From positions 1 through 37,858 of the forward strand of contig DVKR01000024.1 in assembly GCA_018715935.1 (NCBI GenBank): a stretch of 37,858 nucleotides of DNA. The letters run 5' to 3'. This DNA is from Candidatus Aphodovivens excrementavium. GTDB lineage: Bacteria > Actinomycetota > Coriobacteriia > Coriobacteriales > Eggerthellaceae. The translations under genes and the position numbers were made by a program. Positions 32,142-37,858 of the stretch are shown here, piece by piece. Numbering within the stretch: the stretch's first letter is position 1; each line of letters begins with the position of its first letter. The notes under the pieces were generated by a model. It was not told where the DNA came from and ran no database searches. It saw nothing but the letters and a program-made list of their open reading frames with translations.

Positions 32142-32925
32142 GAGCGAACCTCTGCCTGTTCGGTTGTCGGGAGTGTTGCCATTAAAGCTCGTCTTGCCCT
32201 ATCGCCGTTTCTCGTTCGTTTGCAACAACCTTACCCGAGTGTCGCGAGGGGAAACTAAAAAGCCATTAAAAGGATAGGCAATCGTTGCCTGAAATTCACA
32301 AGGAACGCACGAAGGGCGAAGCGCTGGTTGAGCGGTGGGGCTGGTTCGAACGGCGAAGGCGCCAGTCGAGCAGCGGCGTTGAGTCGCATGCTCGCATGGG
32401 TTCCGAAGGCGGGGCGCCGATCAAGCGGTGGGCAGAGCCGAGCCGAGCTGCGGAGGATCTCCGGTGGAGCGGTAGGGGAGGGTTCGAAAAGCAAAGGAGC
32501 ATCAGGCGAGTGCTTTTGGCGACACAGGCTTGGTTCGGAATCGCTCTAAAACGAACGAATTTGCAGCTTTTCGTCAAAAAACTTCGATTAAGAATGGTTC
32601 AGCGACGTCTTAGGAGGCTCTTCCGCCTGAACTCGTGTTCATCCTCAAGATAGTATGGACCCTAGCTGGATAAACGCTTTGGTCTTTTTATGCAACGGGC
32701 AGCATGAGGAAAACAGATCGCTCTAAATCGACCCTTTTTGCATCCGATAGGGAAGAACTTTCAGTTTAGAGCGATCCATCGGATCTCAAGGGGCTGTCGC
32801 CGCAACTCCAGTGGCATGGAAAGTTGACCTGCGCCTTTGAGCCCTCCTTGTTGCCCTTCGGCGCCGGCGCCTCTTGTCGCTTGCGCTACCGTTCACCGGA
32901 AAAGTAATTTTATCAAGAAATATTC
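32142..32925. other. Intergenic region, repeats but no gene
   Basis: Frames here have no family-like sequence or good ribosome sites. Three loosely similar segments around AGCGGTGGGG and GGTTCGAA (about 32330, 32420 and 32465) suggest old duplications. ATCGCTCTAAA occurs at 32540-32550, at 32717-32727 and, inverted, at 32765-32775. Confidence 0.6.
32716..32776. repeat. 12-bp perfect inverted repeat
   Basis: GATCGCTCTAAA (32716-32727) and TTTAGAGCGATC (32765-32776) are exact reverse complements with a 37-bp core. A further direct copy of ATCGCTCTAAA lies about 180 bp upstream. This could be a small element end pair or a protein-binding site. Confidence 0.65.
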
Positions 32926-32954
32926 TTGACACGGAATAATATGTGCCGTACTAT
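32926..32954 (+). promoter_or_regulatory. Near-consensus promoter of the small RNA candidate
   Basis: TTGACA (32926-32931), a 17-bp spacer and TACTAT (32949-32954), in an AT-rich stretch. No protein gene follows on this strand. Confidence 0.8.
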
Positions 32955-32960
32955 TTGTCC

Positions 32961-33048
32961 TGCGATGAGATAGAGATTTAAAACCCTCCGACTTCTCCTC
33001 GTTTCACTCGTCTAGTAAAAGGCCGCATCCCCCGCGGCCTTTTACTAT
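32961..33048 (+). ncRNA. Candidate small RNA, about 85 nt
   Basis: Transcription from the promoter at 32926-32954 would start near 32961 and meet a perfect terminator hairpin at 33014-33046, giving an RNA of about 85 bases. No open frame of any size lies in it; the only ATG is followed two codons later by a stop. The next gene is on the other strand, so this is not a leader. The single-stranded part contains CCUCCGACUUCUCCUCG-like pyrimidine-rich bases that could pair with ribosome sites. No known RNA family recognised. Confidence 0.55.
33014..33046. terminator. Bidirectional terminator
   Basis: AGTAAAAGGCCGC (33014-33026) pairs perfectly over 13 bp with GCGGCCTTTTACT (33034-33046), 7-base loop. 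The A/T runs in the stem let it end both the forward small RNA and the reverse-strand gene at 33087. Confidence 0.9.
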
Positions 33049-33086
33049 GTCCGGGGCGGTTTTTTGCTGCGTTCGGGATGTTTTCT

Positions 33087-33548
33087 TTATAGCCGGGAGA
33101 GTTTTTTAAGCAAAGCCCAGGCAACCTGCTTGTTCTGACTTGTTTCCAGCTGCGCTTCGAAAGAGGTGAACGCCACCGCGTCTCTTCCCATCAGGCGCGA
33201 AGGCTTGTCAAGGGGAACGGGGCTGCGATAGGCTTCCGAAAGCAAGTGCGCGGCGCTGGCATCGGCGGCAACAAGGCGCAGCGGGTCGAGTCCTTCTACA
33301 ATGGACAAAAGCGAGTTGGCGTCAAGCGAGGCATCGGCACCTTCCACAACCACAAACGCGCACGAGTTATCGCCGAAACCCAAGGACGCCGCAGAGCTTT
33401 CAAGCGCATTTCGCGCCGGAGGGGATAACGGGGAGCCGCTAACAACGCACACGAGCGGTAAGGGGGCTCCGGAAAGGTGTTCTGCGTAAAGCTCGCCAAT
33501 CTCGCGCGCTGCAACGTCGTAAATGTTACCATTTGCAGATTTTTTCAC
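33087..33548 (-). CDS. Uncharacterised cytoplasmic protein
   Basis: A 153-residue protein that I do not assign to a family. It is soluble, with alternating strands and helices: LPLVCVVSGSPLSP, NSCAFVVVEGADA, LDPLRLVAADASAAHLLSEA, then KPSRLMGRDAVAFTSFEAQL. The pattern suggests an alpha/beta fold. Start is GTG at 33548 preceded by GGGGTGAAGT. It is bounded by a bidirectional terminator and by a repeat-bearing region shared with the divergent genes ahead of nikR. Confidence 0.75.
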   Translation of the reverse strand: MKKSANGNIYDVAAREIGELYAEHLSGAPLPLVCVVSGSPLSPPARNALESSAASLGFGDNSCAFVVVEGADASLDANSLLSIVEGLDPLRLVAADASAAHLLSEAYRSPVPLDKPSRLMGRDAVAFTSFEAQLETSQNKQVAWALLKKLSRL

Positions 33549-33610
33549 ACTTCACCCCGCACTCGTCGCGCTGGTTTCAAACAACACGCCTATGATAGCA
33601 ACATTATCTA

Positions 33611-33731
33611 AAGCGGAGACGCAAACGAAGACGCAAACGAAGACGCAAGCGGAGACGCAAGCGGAGACGTGAACGAAGACGCAAGCGGAGACGTGAACGG
33701 AGACGTAAGCGGAGACGTAAGCGGAGACGTT
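33611..33731. repeat. About ten 12-bp tandem repeats
   Basis: Units of the type GACGCAAGCGGA / GACGTGAACGAA run from 33618, preceded by a half unit. Variation is limited to a few positions. It lies between the divergent genes at 33548 and 33764. Reverse frames read as Arg-Leu repeats and a forward frame as Asp-Ala/Val-Asn/Ser-Glu/Gly repeats; neither has a proper start. Confidence 0.95.
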
Positions 33732-33763
33732 GCCGCTTCAACTGCTGACGACAGGAGAACAGT

Positions 33764-34018
33764 ATGTGCACTAACGGAGTGAACACCGGCCAGTTCGAAA
33801 CCATGATCGAGCAGATTGACGACCACGTAAAACTTGAGCGCCGCTGGGCTCACAACCTGGCACACACGGCGGGCGACGCGGGCTTTTCCACGGTTTCTGA
33901 GAAGCTACACGAGGCACAGGCGCTGCTCGACGACGTGCGCGCAAAGCTTGACGAGGCGCGCGATGCGCTCGAAGACGACGCGGAAGCAGCTGCTAACGTG
34001 ACGGTTAACCTGGTGTAG
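33764..34018 (+). CDS. Small helical protein upstream of nikR
   Basis: An 84-residue acidic protein, all helical by sequence: FETMIEQIDDHVKLERRWAH, then EKLHEAQALLDDVRAKLDEA, which looks like a coiled coil. No family is recognised. AGGAGA precedes the ATG and it ends 15 bp before nikR, so the two are probably one operon. His and Cys are few, so direct nickel binding is not suggested. Confidence 0.7.
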   Translation: MCTNGVNTGQFETMIEQIDDHVKLERRWAHNLAHTAGDAGFSTVSEKLHEAQALLDDVRAKLDEARDALEDDAEAAANVTVNLV

Positions 34019-34033
34019 CGCGCGAGGTTTTGT

Positions 34034-34453
34034 ATGGCGCAAGATCTGATGCGCTTTTCTGTGGCAATGCCCGAAGAGCTGCTCATGCGGTTCGACCAGC
34101 TGGTGGCTCGCCGCGGATTGGCAAAAAACAGAAGCGAGGTTGTGCGCGATCTCGTGCGCGATGCGCTGGTGGAAGACGAATGCGACACGCCTGGCGTGGA
34201 AGTGGTGGGCACGCTCACCATCGCATTCAACCATCATGCAAGCGACTTGCAGGAAAAGCTCCACGCCATTCAGCATACGTATTTCGACTTTATCATCTCG
34301 TCGATGCACATTCATCTGGATCGGCATAACTGCCTGGAAGTGATTGTGCTTCGAGGGGAAACGGAAGTGGTGCAGGAAATAGCTAACCTCATTTTGGGGA
34401 CCAAAGGTGTGCGAAATGGCAGACTGGTGATGACCACCGCGCATGAGCTGTAA
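34034..34453 (+). CDS. nikR: Nickel-responsive regulator NikR
   Basis: A 139-residue protein with a ribbon-helix-helix N-terminus (LMRFSVAMPEELLMRFDQLV, NRSEVVRDLVRDAL) and an ACT-like C-terminus. The nickel ligands of the E. coli protein match H81, H92, H94 and C100 here (QHTYFDF, MHIHLDRHNC). NikR represses nickel uptake genes when nickel is plentiful. Its neighbour hypE makes hydrogenase cofactor, which fits nickel use. No NikR-type operator was found in this window and no nickel transporter is adjacent. The ribosome site is weak (GCGAGG). Its tail sequence is repeated downstream. Confidence 0.92.
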   Translation: MAQDLMRFSVAMPEELLMRFDQLVARRGLAKNRSEVVRDLVRDALVEDECDTPGVEVVGTLTIAFNHHASDLQEKLHAIQHTYFDFIISSMHIHLDRHNCLEVIVLRGETEVVQEIANLILGTKGVRNGRLVMTTAHEL

Positions 34454-34592
34454 CCGCGTACGGGCCGAAAGCGCGCCAGGGCTGCACCCGCAAGGGCTGC
34501 AACCGCGCCACGACCCGCAAGCGCACGGGCTGAAGCGTAGAGCTGCAACCGCGCATAAGCTGCAACCGCGCATGAGCTGTAATCGCGTACGG
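34436..34592. repeat. Copies of the nikR 3-prime end
   Basis: Bases 34436-34463, which include the last codons and stop of nikR, recur at 34565-34592 with 27 of 28 matches; a partial copy starts at 34543. The intervening DNA carries further CTGCAACCGCGC words. It lies between nikR and hypE. Confidence 0.88.
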
Positions 34593-34638
34593 CTGCTGCA
34601 GCGCTTGTGGCGCTTGTCAACAACAAGGGAGGACCCAC

Positions 34639-35661
34639 ATGGATACAACGGTGATGCTTGGCCACGGCAGCGGCGGCACCATGATGAAACGCATTATCGA
34701 CGAAGTGTTTTTTGCCGCCTATGCGGGCGAAGAGCTGTTGCGCGGCGACGACGCTGCAGTGTTGCCGGCACCGGCTCCCGGCGAGCGTCTGGCGTTTTCA
34801 ACCGACAGCTTCGTGGTGACGCCGCATTTCTTCCCCGGCGGCGACATCGGCCGTTTGGCGGTGTGCGGCACGGTGAACGACGTTGCCACCAGCGGAGCAA
34901 AGCCGCTCTATTTGAGCTGCGGCTTCATTCTCGAGGAGGGCTTTCCCATCGAGGACCTGAAACGCATCTGCGCTTCAATGGCCGAGGTGGCGCGTGAGGC
35001 GGGCGTTGCGCTGGTAACGGGTGATACCAAAGTGGTGAACCGCGGCCACGGCGACGGCGTCTACATCAACACAAGTGGCGTTGGCGTGTTGGCTCCCGGC
35101 GTGACGCTGGGCGGCGCTCAGTGTCGTCCCGGCGATGCGGTTTTGGTGTCGGGCACGCTGGGCGATCACGGCATCACGATTATGGGCTGCCGGGAAAACC
35201 TCGGCTTTTCCGCAGACCTGCAAAGCGACGCGGCGCCGCTCAACCATCTCATTGCCGACGTGCTGGCGGCGGCTCCCCATACCCGTTGCTTCCGTGATCC
35301 CACGCGCGGCGGCTTGGCATCTACGCTTAATGAGCTTGCCGGGCAGGCGGGAGTCGATATCGTGGTGGAAGAAGAAGCCATTCCCGTTAAGCCCGCCGTC
35401 CAAGGCGCGTGCGACATGCTGGGGTACGACGTCTTGCAGGTTGCCAACGAGGGCAAGATGGTGTGCGTGGTTGCTGCCGAAGAGGCGGACGCGGCGCTTG
35501 AGGCCATGAAGGCGAGTCCGTACGGCGCAGACGCGGCCGTCATTGGCACGGTGACCGAAGCGCAGCCCGAGCGCGGTTCCAAGGTGTTTTTGCAGACGGC
35601 ATTCGGTGGAAAACGCATCTTGGACATGCTGGTTGGCGAACAGCTTCCTCGCATTTGCTAA
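34639..35661 (+). CDS. hypE: Hydrogenase maturation protein HypE
   Basis: A 340-residue protein of the AIR-synthase-like fold. It shows LGHGSGGTMM, the ATP-binding FSTDSFVVTPHFFPGGDIG, and ends in PRIC, the C-terminal Cys that receives a carbamoyl group from HypF and is dehydrated to thiocyanate for the Fe(CN)2CO centre of NiFe hydrogenase. The intact PRIC end separates it from the related SelD. GGGAGGA precedes the ATG. Other hyp genes are not visible in this window. Pairing with nikR suggests a nickel-dependent hydrogenase in this organism. Confidence 0.95.
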   Translation: MDTTVMLGHGSGGTMMKRIIDEVFFAAYAGEELLRGDDAAVLPAPAPGERLAFSTDSFVVTPHFFPGGDIGRLAVCGTVNDVATSGAKPLYLSCGFILEEGFPIEDLKRICASMAEVAREAGVALVTGDTKVVNRGHGDGVYINTSGVGVLAPGVTLGGAQCRPGDAVLVSGTLGDHGITIMGCRENLGFSADLQSDAAPLNHLIADVLAAAPHTRCFRDPTRGGLASTLNELAGQAGVDIVVEEEAIPVKPAVQGACDMLGYDVLQVANEGKMVCVVAAEEADAALEAMKASPYGADAAVIGTVTEAQPERGSKVFLQTAFGGKRILDMLVGEQLPRIC

Positions 35662-35748
35662 TCTGCACATGCGAAGCGCTTGCCTGCGGCGTTCACCTAC
35701 GCATAGAGCACCTTGCCTATTCGTTATAGGGCAGAGCGATATTTTTAC

Positions 35749-35776
35749 TTGCATCGGCGGGGAAACGTGGTATCTT
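35749..35776 (+). promoter_or_regulatory. Possible promoter of the ferredoxin gene
   Basis: TTGCAT (35749-35754), 16-bp spacer, TATCTT (35771-35776). Confidence 0.5.
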
Positions 35777-35846
35777 GCGTCCATGCAGTTTATGGGGGCT
35801 CCCGGCGCAAAGGCGGCGGGTTTATTTGACGAGAAGGAGAACTACC

Positions 35847-36035
35847 ATGTCCCATCCTATCATTGAGACTGATGAGTGCATCGGCTGCGGCATCTGCGTT
35901 GACGCGTGCCCGCAGGAGGTTCTGGAAGTTGTTGGCGGTGCGGCTGAGGTTGTAAACGAAGAAGCATGCGTCGCTTGCGGCGACTGCGTCGAAGAGTGCC
36001 CCATGGGCGCCATCACCGAGGTTGTTGAAGACTAA
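35847..36035 (+). CDS. 2[4Fe-4S] ferredoxin
   Basis: A 62-residue bacterial ferredoxin with two cluster motifs, CIGCGICVDACP and CVACGDCVEECP, and an acidic surface. It carries low-potential electrons, for example to hydrogenase or oxidoreductases. AAGGAGA precedes the ATG at 35847; a longer frame is possible but lacks support. A dedicated promoter and a strong terminator make it a single-gene unit. Confidence 0.95.
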   Translation: MSHPIIETDECIGCGICVDACPQEVLEVVGGAAEVVNEEACVACGDCVEECPMGAITEVVED

Positions 36036-36067
36036 CCTCGCCTAGTAAAACCTGCGTCTGGTTTTAA

Positions 36068-36098
36068 GCCCCGTTTGCGAATGCAGCGGGGCTTTTTT
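36068..36098 (+). terminator. Rho-independent terminator of the ferredoxin gene
   Basis: GCCCCG (36068-36073) pairs with CGGGGC (36087-36092), followed by six T. A smaller AT-rich hairpin (TAAAACC/GGTTTTA, 36046-36066) sits just before it. Confidence 0.9.
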
Positions 36099-36288
36099 GC
36101 TGCATGTAGGACAAATGGTGTATCCGATTACAGGGCGTTGACGCGGTCAGCGCCCTTCGTTTGTGCCCGCATTGTGAGGCGGCCTCCCTCCGGCTTCGCT
36201 CCGCCTAGGCATGACAAGGGCTTTTTGTGCTCGATTCTACTTATATATAAGTACGTCAAAAAAGTTATATGACAAATTGGTAACTAAC

Positions 36289-36317
36289 TTGACAGCTACA
36301 GACTTAGATTATATAGT
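36289..36317 (+). promoter_or_regulatory. Consensus promoter of dnaK
   Basis: TTGACA (36289-36294), 17-bp spacer, TATAGT (36312-36317), giving a leader of about 110 bases. I see no CIRCE element and no clear HAIR (HspR) box, although the region 36240-36290 is very AT-rich with repeated GTTATAT-like words. The stretch 36100-36288 holds no gene. Confidence 0.85.
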
Positions 36318-36436
36318 GCAAATCGTTGAAAACGGATTGAGCCGTGCCTCTGCAACGTGGCGCAGGCTCGGCTCCCCTTAGCGTGCAAATGAGCTGCTGC
36401 CGCAATCGGGAACTCTAGAAAGAGAGGAAGCAGGAA

Positions 36437-37858
36437 ATGGCTAAGATTCTTGGTATCGACCTTGGCACGACGAACTCGGCTATGGCGGTCATGGAGGGCA
36501 GCGAGCCCGAAATTTTGGTAAACGCAGAAGGCGATCGCACCACTCCGTCTGTGGAGGGCTTCCGCAAAGACGGCGAGCGCGTGGTCGGCAAGGCTGCGAA
36601 GAACCAGGCGGTCACCAACCCCGAAAACACCGTGTCGTCCATCAAGCGCTTCATCGGCCGTTCGTTCGACGAGACGCATGAAGAGCAGAAGACGGTCAGC
36701 TACAAAGTGCAAAAGGGCAAGGACGGCCGCGCGGTCGTAGACATCGACGGCAAGGACTACACCCCCGAAGAGATTTCGGCAATGGTGCTGCAGAAGCTGA
36801 AGACCGACGCCGAAAAGCAGCTGGGCGGCCCGGTTACCCAAGCGGTTATCACCGTGCCCGCGTACTTCAACGACGCTCAGCGTCAGGCAACCAAAGACGC
36901 TGGTAAGATTGCCGGCCTCGAGGTTCTGCGTATTATCAACGAGCCGACGGCTGCTGCTTTGGCATACGGTCTCGACAAGACGAACAAAGACGAGAAGATC
37001 CTCGTATTCGACCTGGGCGGCGGCACTTTCGACGTGTCCATCCTCGAGCTGGGCGACGGCGTGTTCGAGGTAGCCTCTACCGCAGGCGACAACCACCTGG
37101 GTGGCGACGACTGGGACCAGCGTGTCATCGACTGGCTGGCAGATAAGTTCCAGTCCGACAACGGCATCGATCTGCGCACCGACAAGATGGCTTTGCAGCG
37201 CTTGAAGGAGGCGGCGGAGAAGGCAAAGATGGAACTTTCTTCCACCACGCAGGCAAACATCAACCTGCCCTTCATCACGGCAGACGCCAGCGGCCCGAAG
37301 CACTTGGACTACACGCTCACCCGCGCAGAGTTCGAGCGCATCACGAAGGATCTGCTGGATCGCTGCAAGACGCCTGTTCAGCAGGCACTGCGCGACGCCG
37401 GCCTTTCGCTGGGCAGCATCGACGAGGTCATTTTGGTTGGCGGCTCCACTCGTATGCCCGCCGTGCAGGAGCTGGTGAAGCAGCTTACGGGCAAGACCCC
37501 GAACATGTCGGTTAACCCCGACGAGGTTGTGGCAATGGGCGCAGCCGTTCAGGGCGGCGTGCTTGCCGGCGACGTTGAGGGCATTCTGCTTCTGGACGTT
37601 ACGCCTCTGTCTTTGGGCGTTGAGACCATGGGCGGCGTAATGACCAAGATGATCGACCGCAACACCACCATTCCTACCCGCAAGACCGAGATCTACTCCA
37701 CGGCGTCTGACAACCAGACTTCCGTTGAGATCCACGTTCTGCAGGGCGAGCGCCAGATGGCTGCCGACAACAAGACGCTGGGTCGCTTCCAGCTGACGGG
37801 CATCCCGGCGGCGCGTCGTGGCGTTCCGCAAATCGAAGTCACCTTCGACATCGACGCC
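36437..37858 (+). CDS. dnaK: Chaperone DnaK (Hsp70), N-terminal three quarters
   Basis: The frame starts at 36437 after GAGAGGAAGCAGG and runs off the window, giving 474 residues of about 630. All Hsp70 nucleotide-binding motifs are present: [55 protein letters not shown], and the linker [13 protein letters not shown]. It folds client proteins with DnaJ and GrpE, which should lie to the right. It has the standard length and is the housekeeping copy; the Hsp70 at 28263 is a divergent second copy. It lacks a visible HrcA/HspR site. Confidence 0.97.
   Translation, partial: MAKILGIDLGTTNSAMAVMEGSEPEILVNAEGDRTTPSVEGFRKDGERVVGKAAKNQAVTNPENTVSSIKRFIGRSFDETHEEQKTVSYKVQKGKDGRAVVDIDGKDYTPEEISAMVLQKLKTDAEKQLGGPVTQAVITVPAYFNDAQRQATKDAGKIAGLEVLRIINEPTAAALAYGLDKTNKDEKILVFDLGGGTFDVSILELGDGVFEVASTAGDNHLGGDDWDQRVIDWLADKFQSDNGIDLRTDKMALQRLKEAAEKAKMELSSTTQANINLPFITADASGPKHLDYTLTRAEFERITKDLLDRCKTPVQQALRDAGLSLGSIDEVILVGGSTRMPAVQELVKQLTGKTPNMSVNPDEVVAMGAAVQGGVLAGDVEGILLLDVTPLSLGVETMGGVMTKMIDRNTTIPTRKTEIYSTASDNQTSVEIHVLQGERQMAADNKTLGRFQLTGIPAARRGVPQIEVTFDIDA

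Noticed and set aside
32335..32365. tRNA-like GGTTCGAA word
   Set aside because: No matching acceptor, D or anticodon arms can be drawn around it.
33611..33731. Possible CRISPR array
   Set aside because: The units are 12 bp with no unique spacers and no cas genes; it is a simple tandem repeat.
33604..33804. Reverse frame encoding Arg-Leu repeats
   Set aside because: Produced by the 12-bp tandem repeat; no translation start and not a plausible protein.
36296..37831. A 511-codon open frame on the reverse strand
   Set aside because: It is the antisense shadow of dnaK, caused by GC-biased codons; the forward frame carries every Hsp70 motif.

Overview
The window is GC-rich, gene-dense bacterial DNA with Actinobacteria-like codon use. 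The mix of genes suggests an anaerobic member of the Coriobacteriia, probably Eggerthellaceae: flavodoxin/ferredoxin fusions, a NikR-HypE nickel and hydrogenase pair, LytTR regulators, many lantibiotic-type ABC exporters with two-component systems, and a DUF5685 gene. The placement is inference; no rRNA or tRNA is visible to confirm it.

Left part (1-10 kb), an accessory patchwork: the end of an ABC-2 permease and a small HTH protein; a TetR regulator and a SAM methyltransferase that share a palindromic operator; DUF6440 and HTH/membrane genes; a ZIP metal transporter broken by one base in a C run; a MazF toxin with a RelB/DinJ-like antitoxin; an unrecognised membrane protein; an MFS exporter lacking its N-terminal half but keeping a textbook MerR-type promoter; its MerR regulator; DUF2200; and a flavodoxin-ferredoxin (EFR1-like) protein.

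Centre (10-23 kb), transport and signalling: an orphan OmpR regulator, a C39-like protease, a full regulator-kinase-ABC module whose regulator and transporter promoters both carry direct repeats spaced 21 bp, a collapsed second permease, and a second kinase with no adjacent regulator. Next comes a divergent cluster. An ABC-2 permease without its own ATPase faces a LytTR regulator carrying a degenerate ABC-ATPase-like domain. This is followed by two tiny overlapping proteins, an ABC ATPase and a second permease that resembles the first.

Right part (23-37.9 kb), mostly housekeeping: a YhbY RNA-binding protein, a small Cys-tailed membrane protein, a NifX/NifB-type protein with a palindromic operator on a consensus promoter, a phosphoglycolate phosphatase-like HAD protein, an LCP cell-wall ligase and galE. 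After these comes a tight reverse-strand set of DUF5685, a J-domain protein and a second Hsp70, separate from canonical dnaK, which starts at 36437 and runs off the window. Between them lie a promoter-terminator unit that looks like a small RNA gene, nikR, hypE and a 2[4Fe-4S] ferredoxin.

Two themes cut across the window. Three genes are visibly broken (ZIP, MFS, ABC permease). Many intergenic spaces hold short tandem repeats, and in at least five places the repeat includes or copies the last codons and stop of the neighbouring gene. The best candidates for undescribed biology are the LytTR/degenerate-ABC/micro-protein/paired-permease cluster, the DUF5685-J-Hsp70 set, the 21-bp operator architecture and the small RNA candidate.
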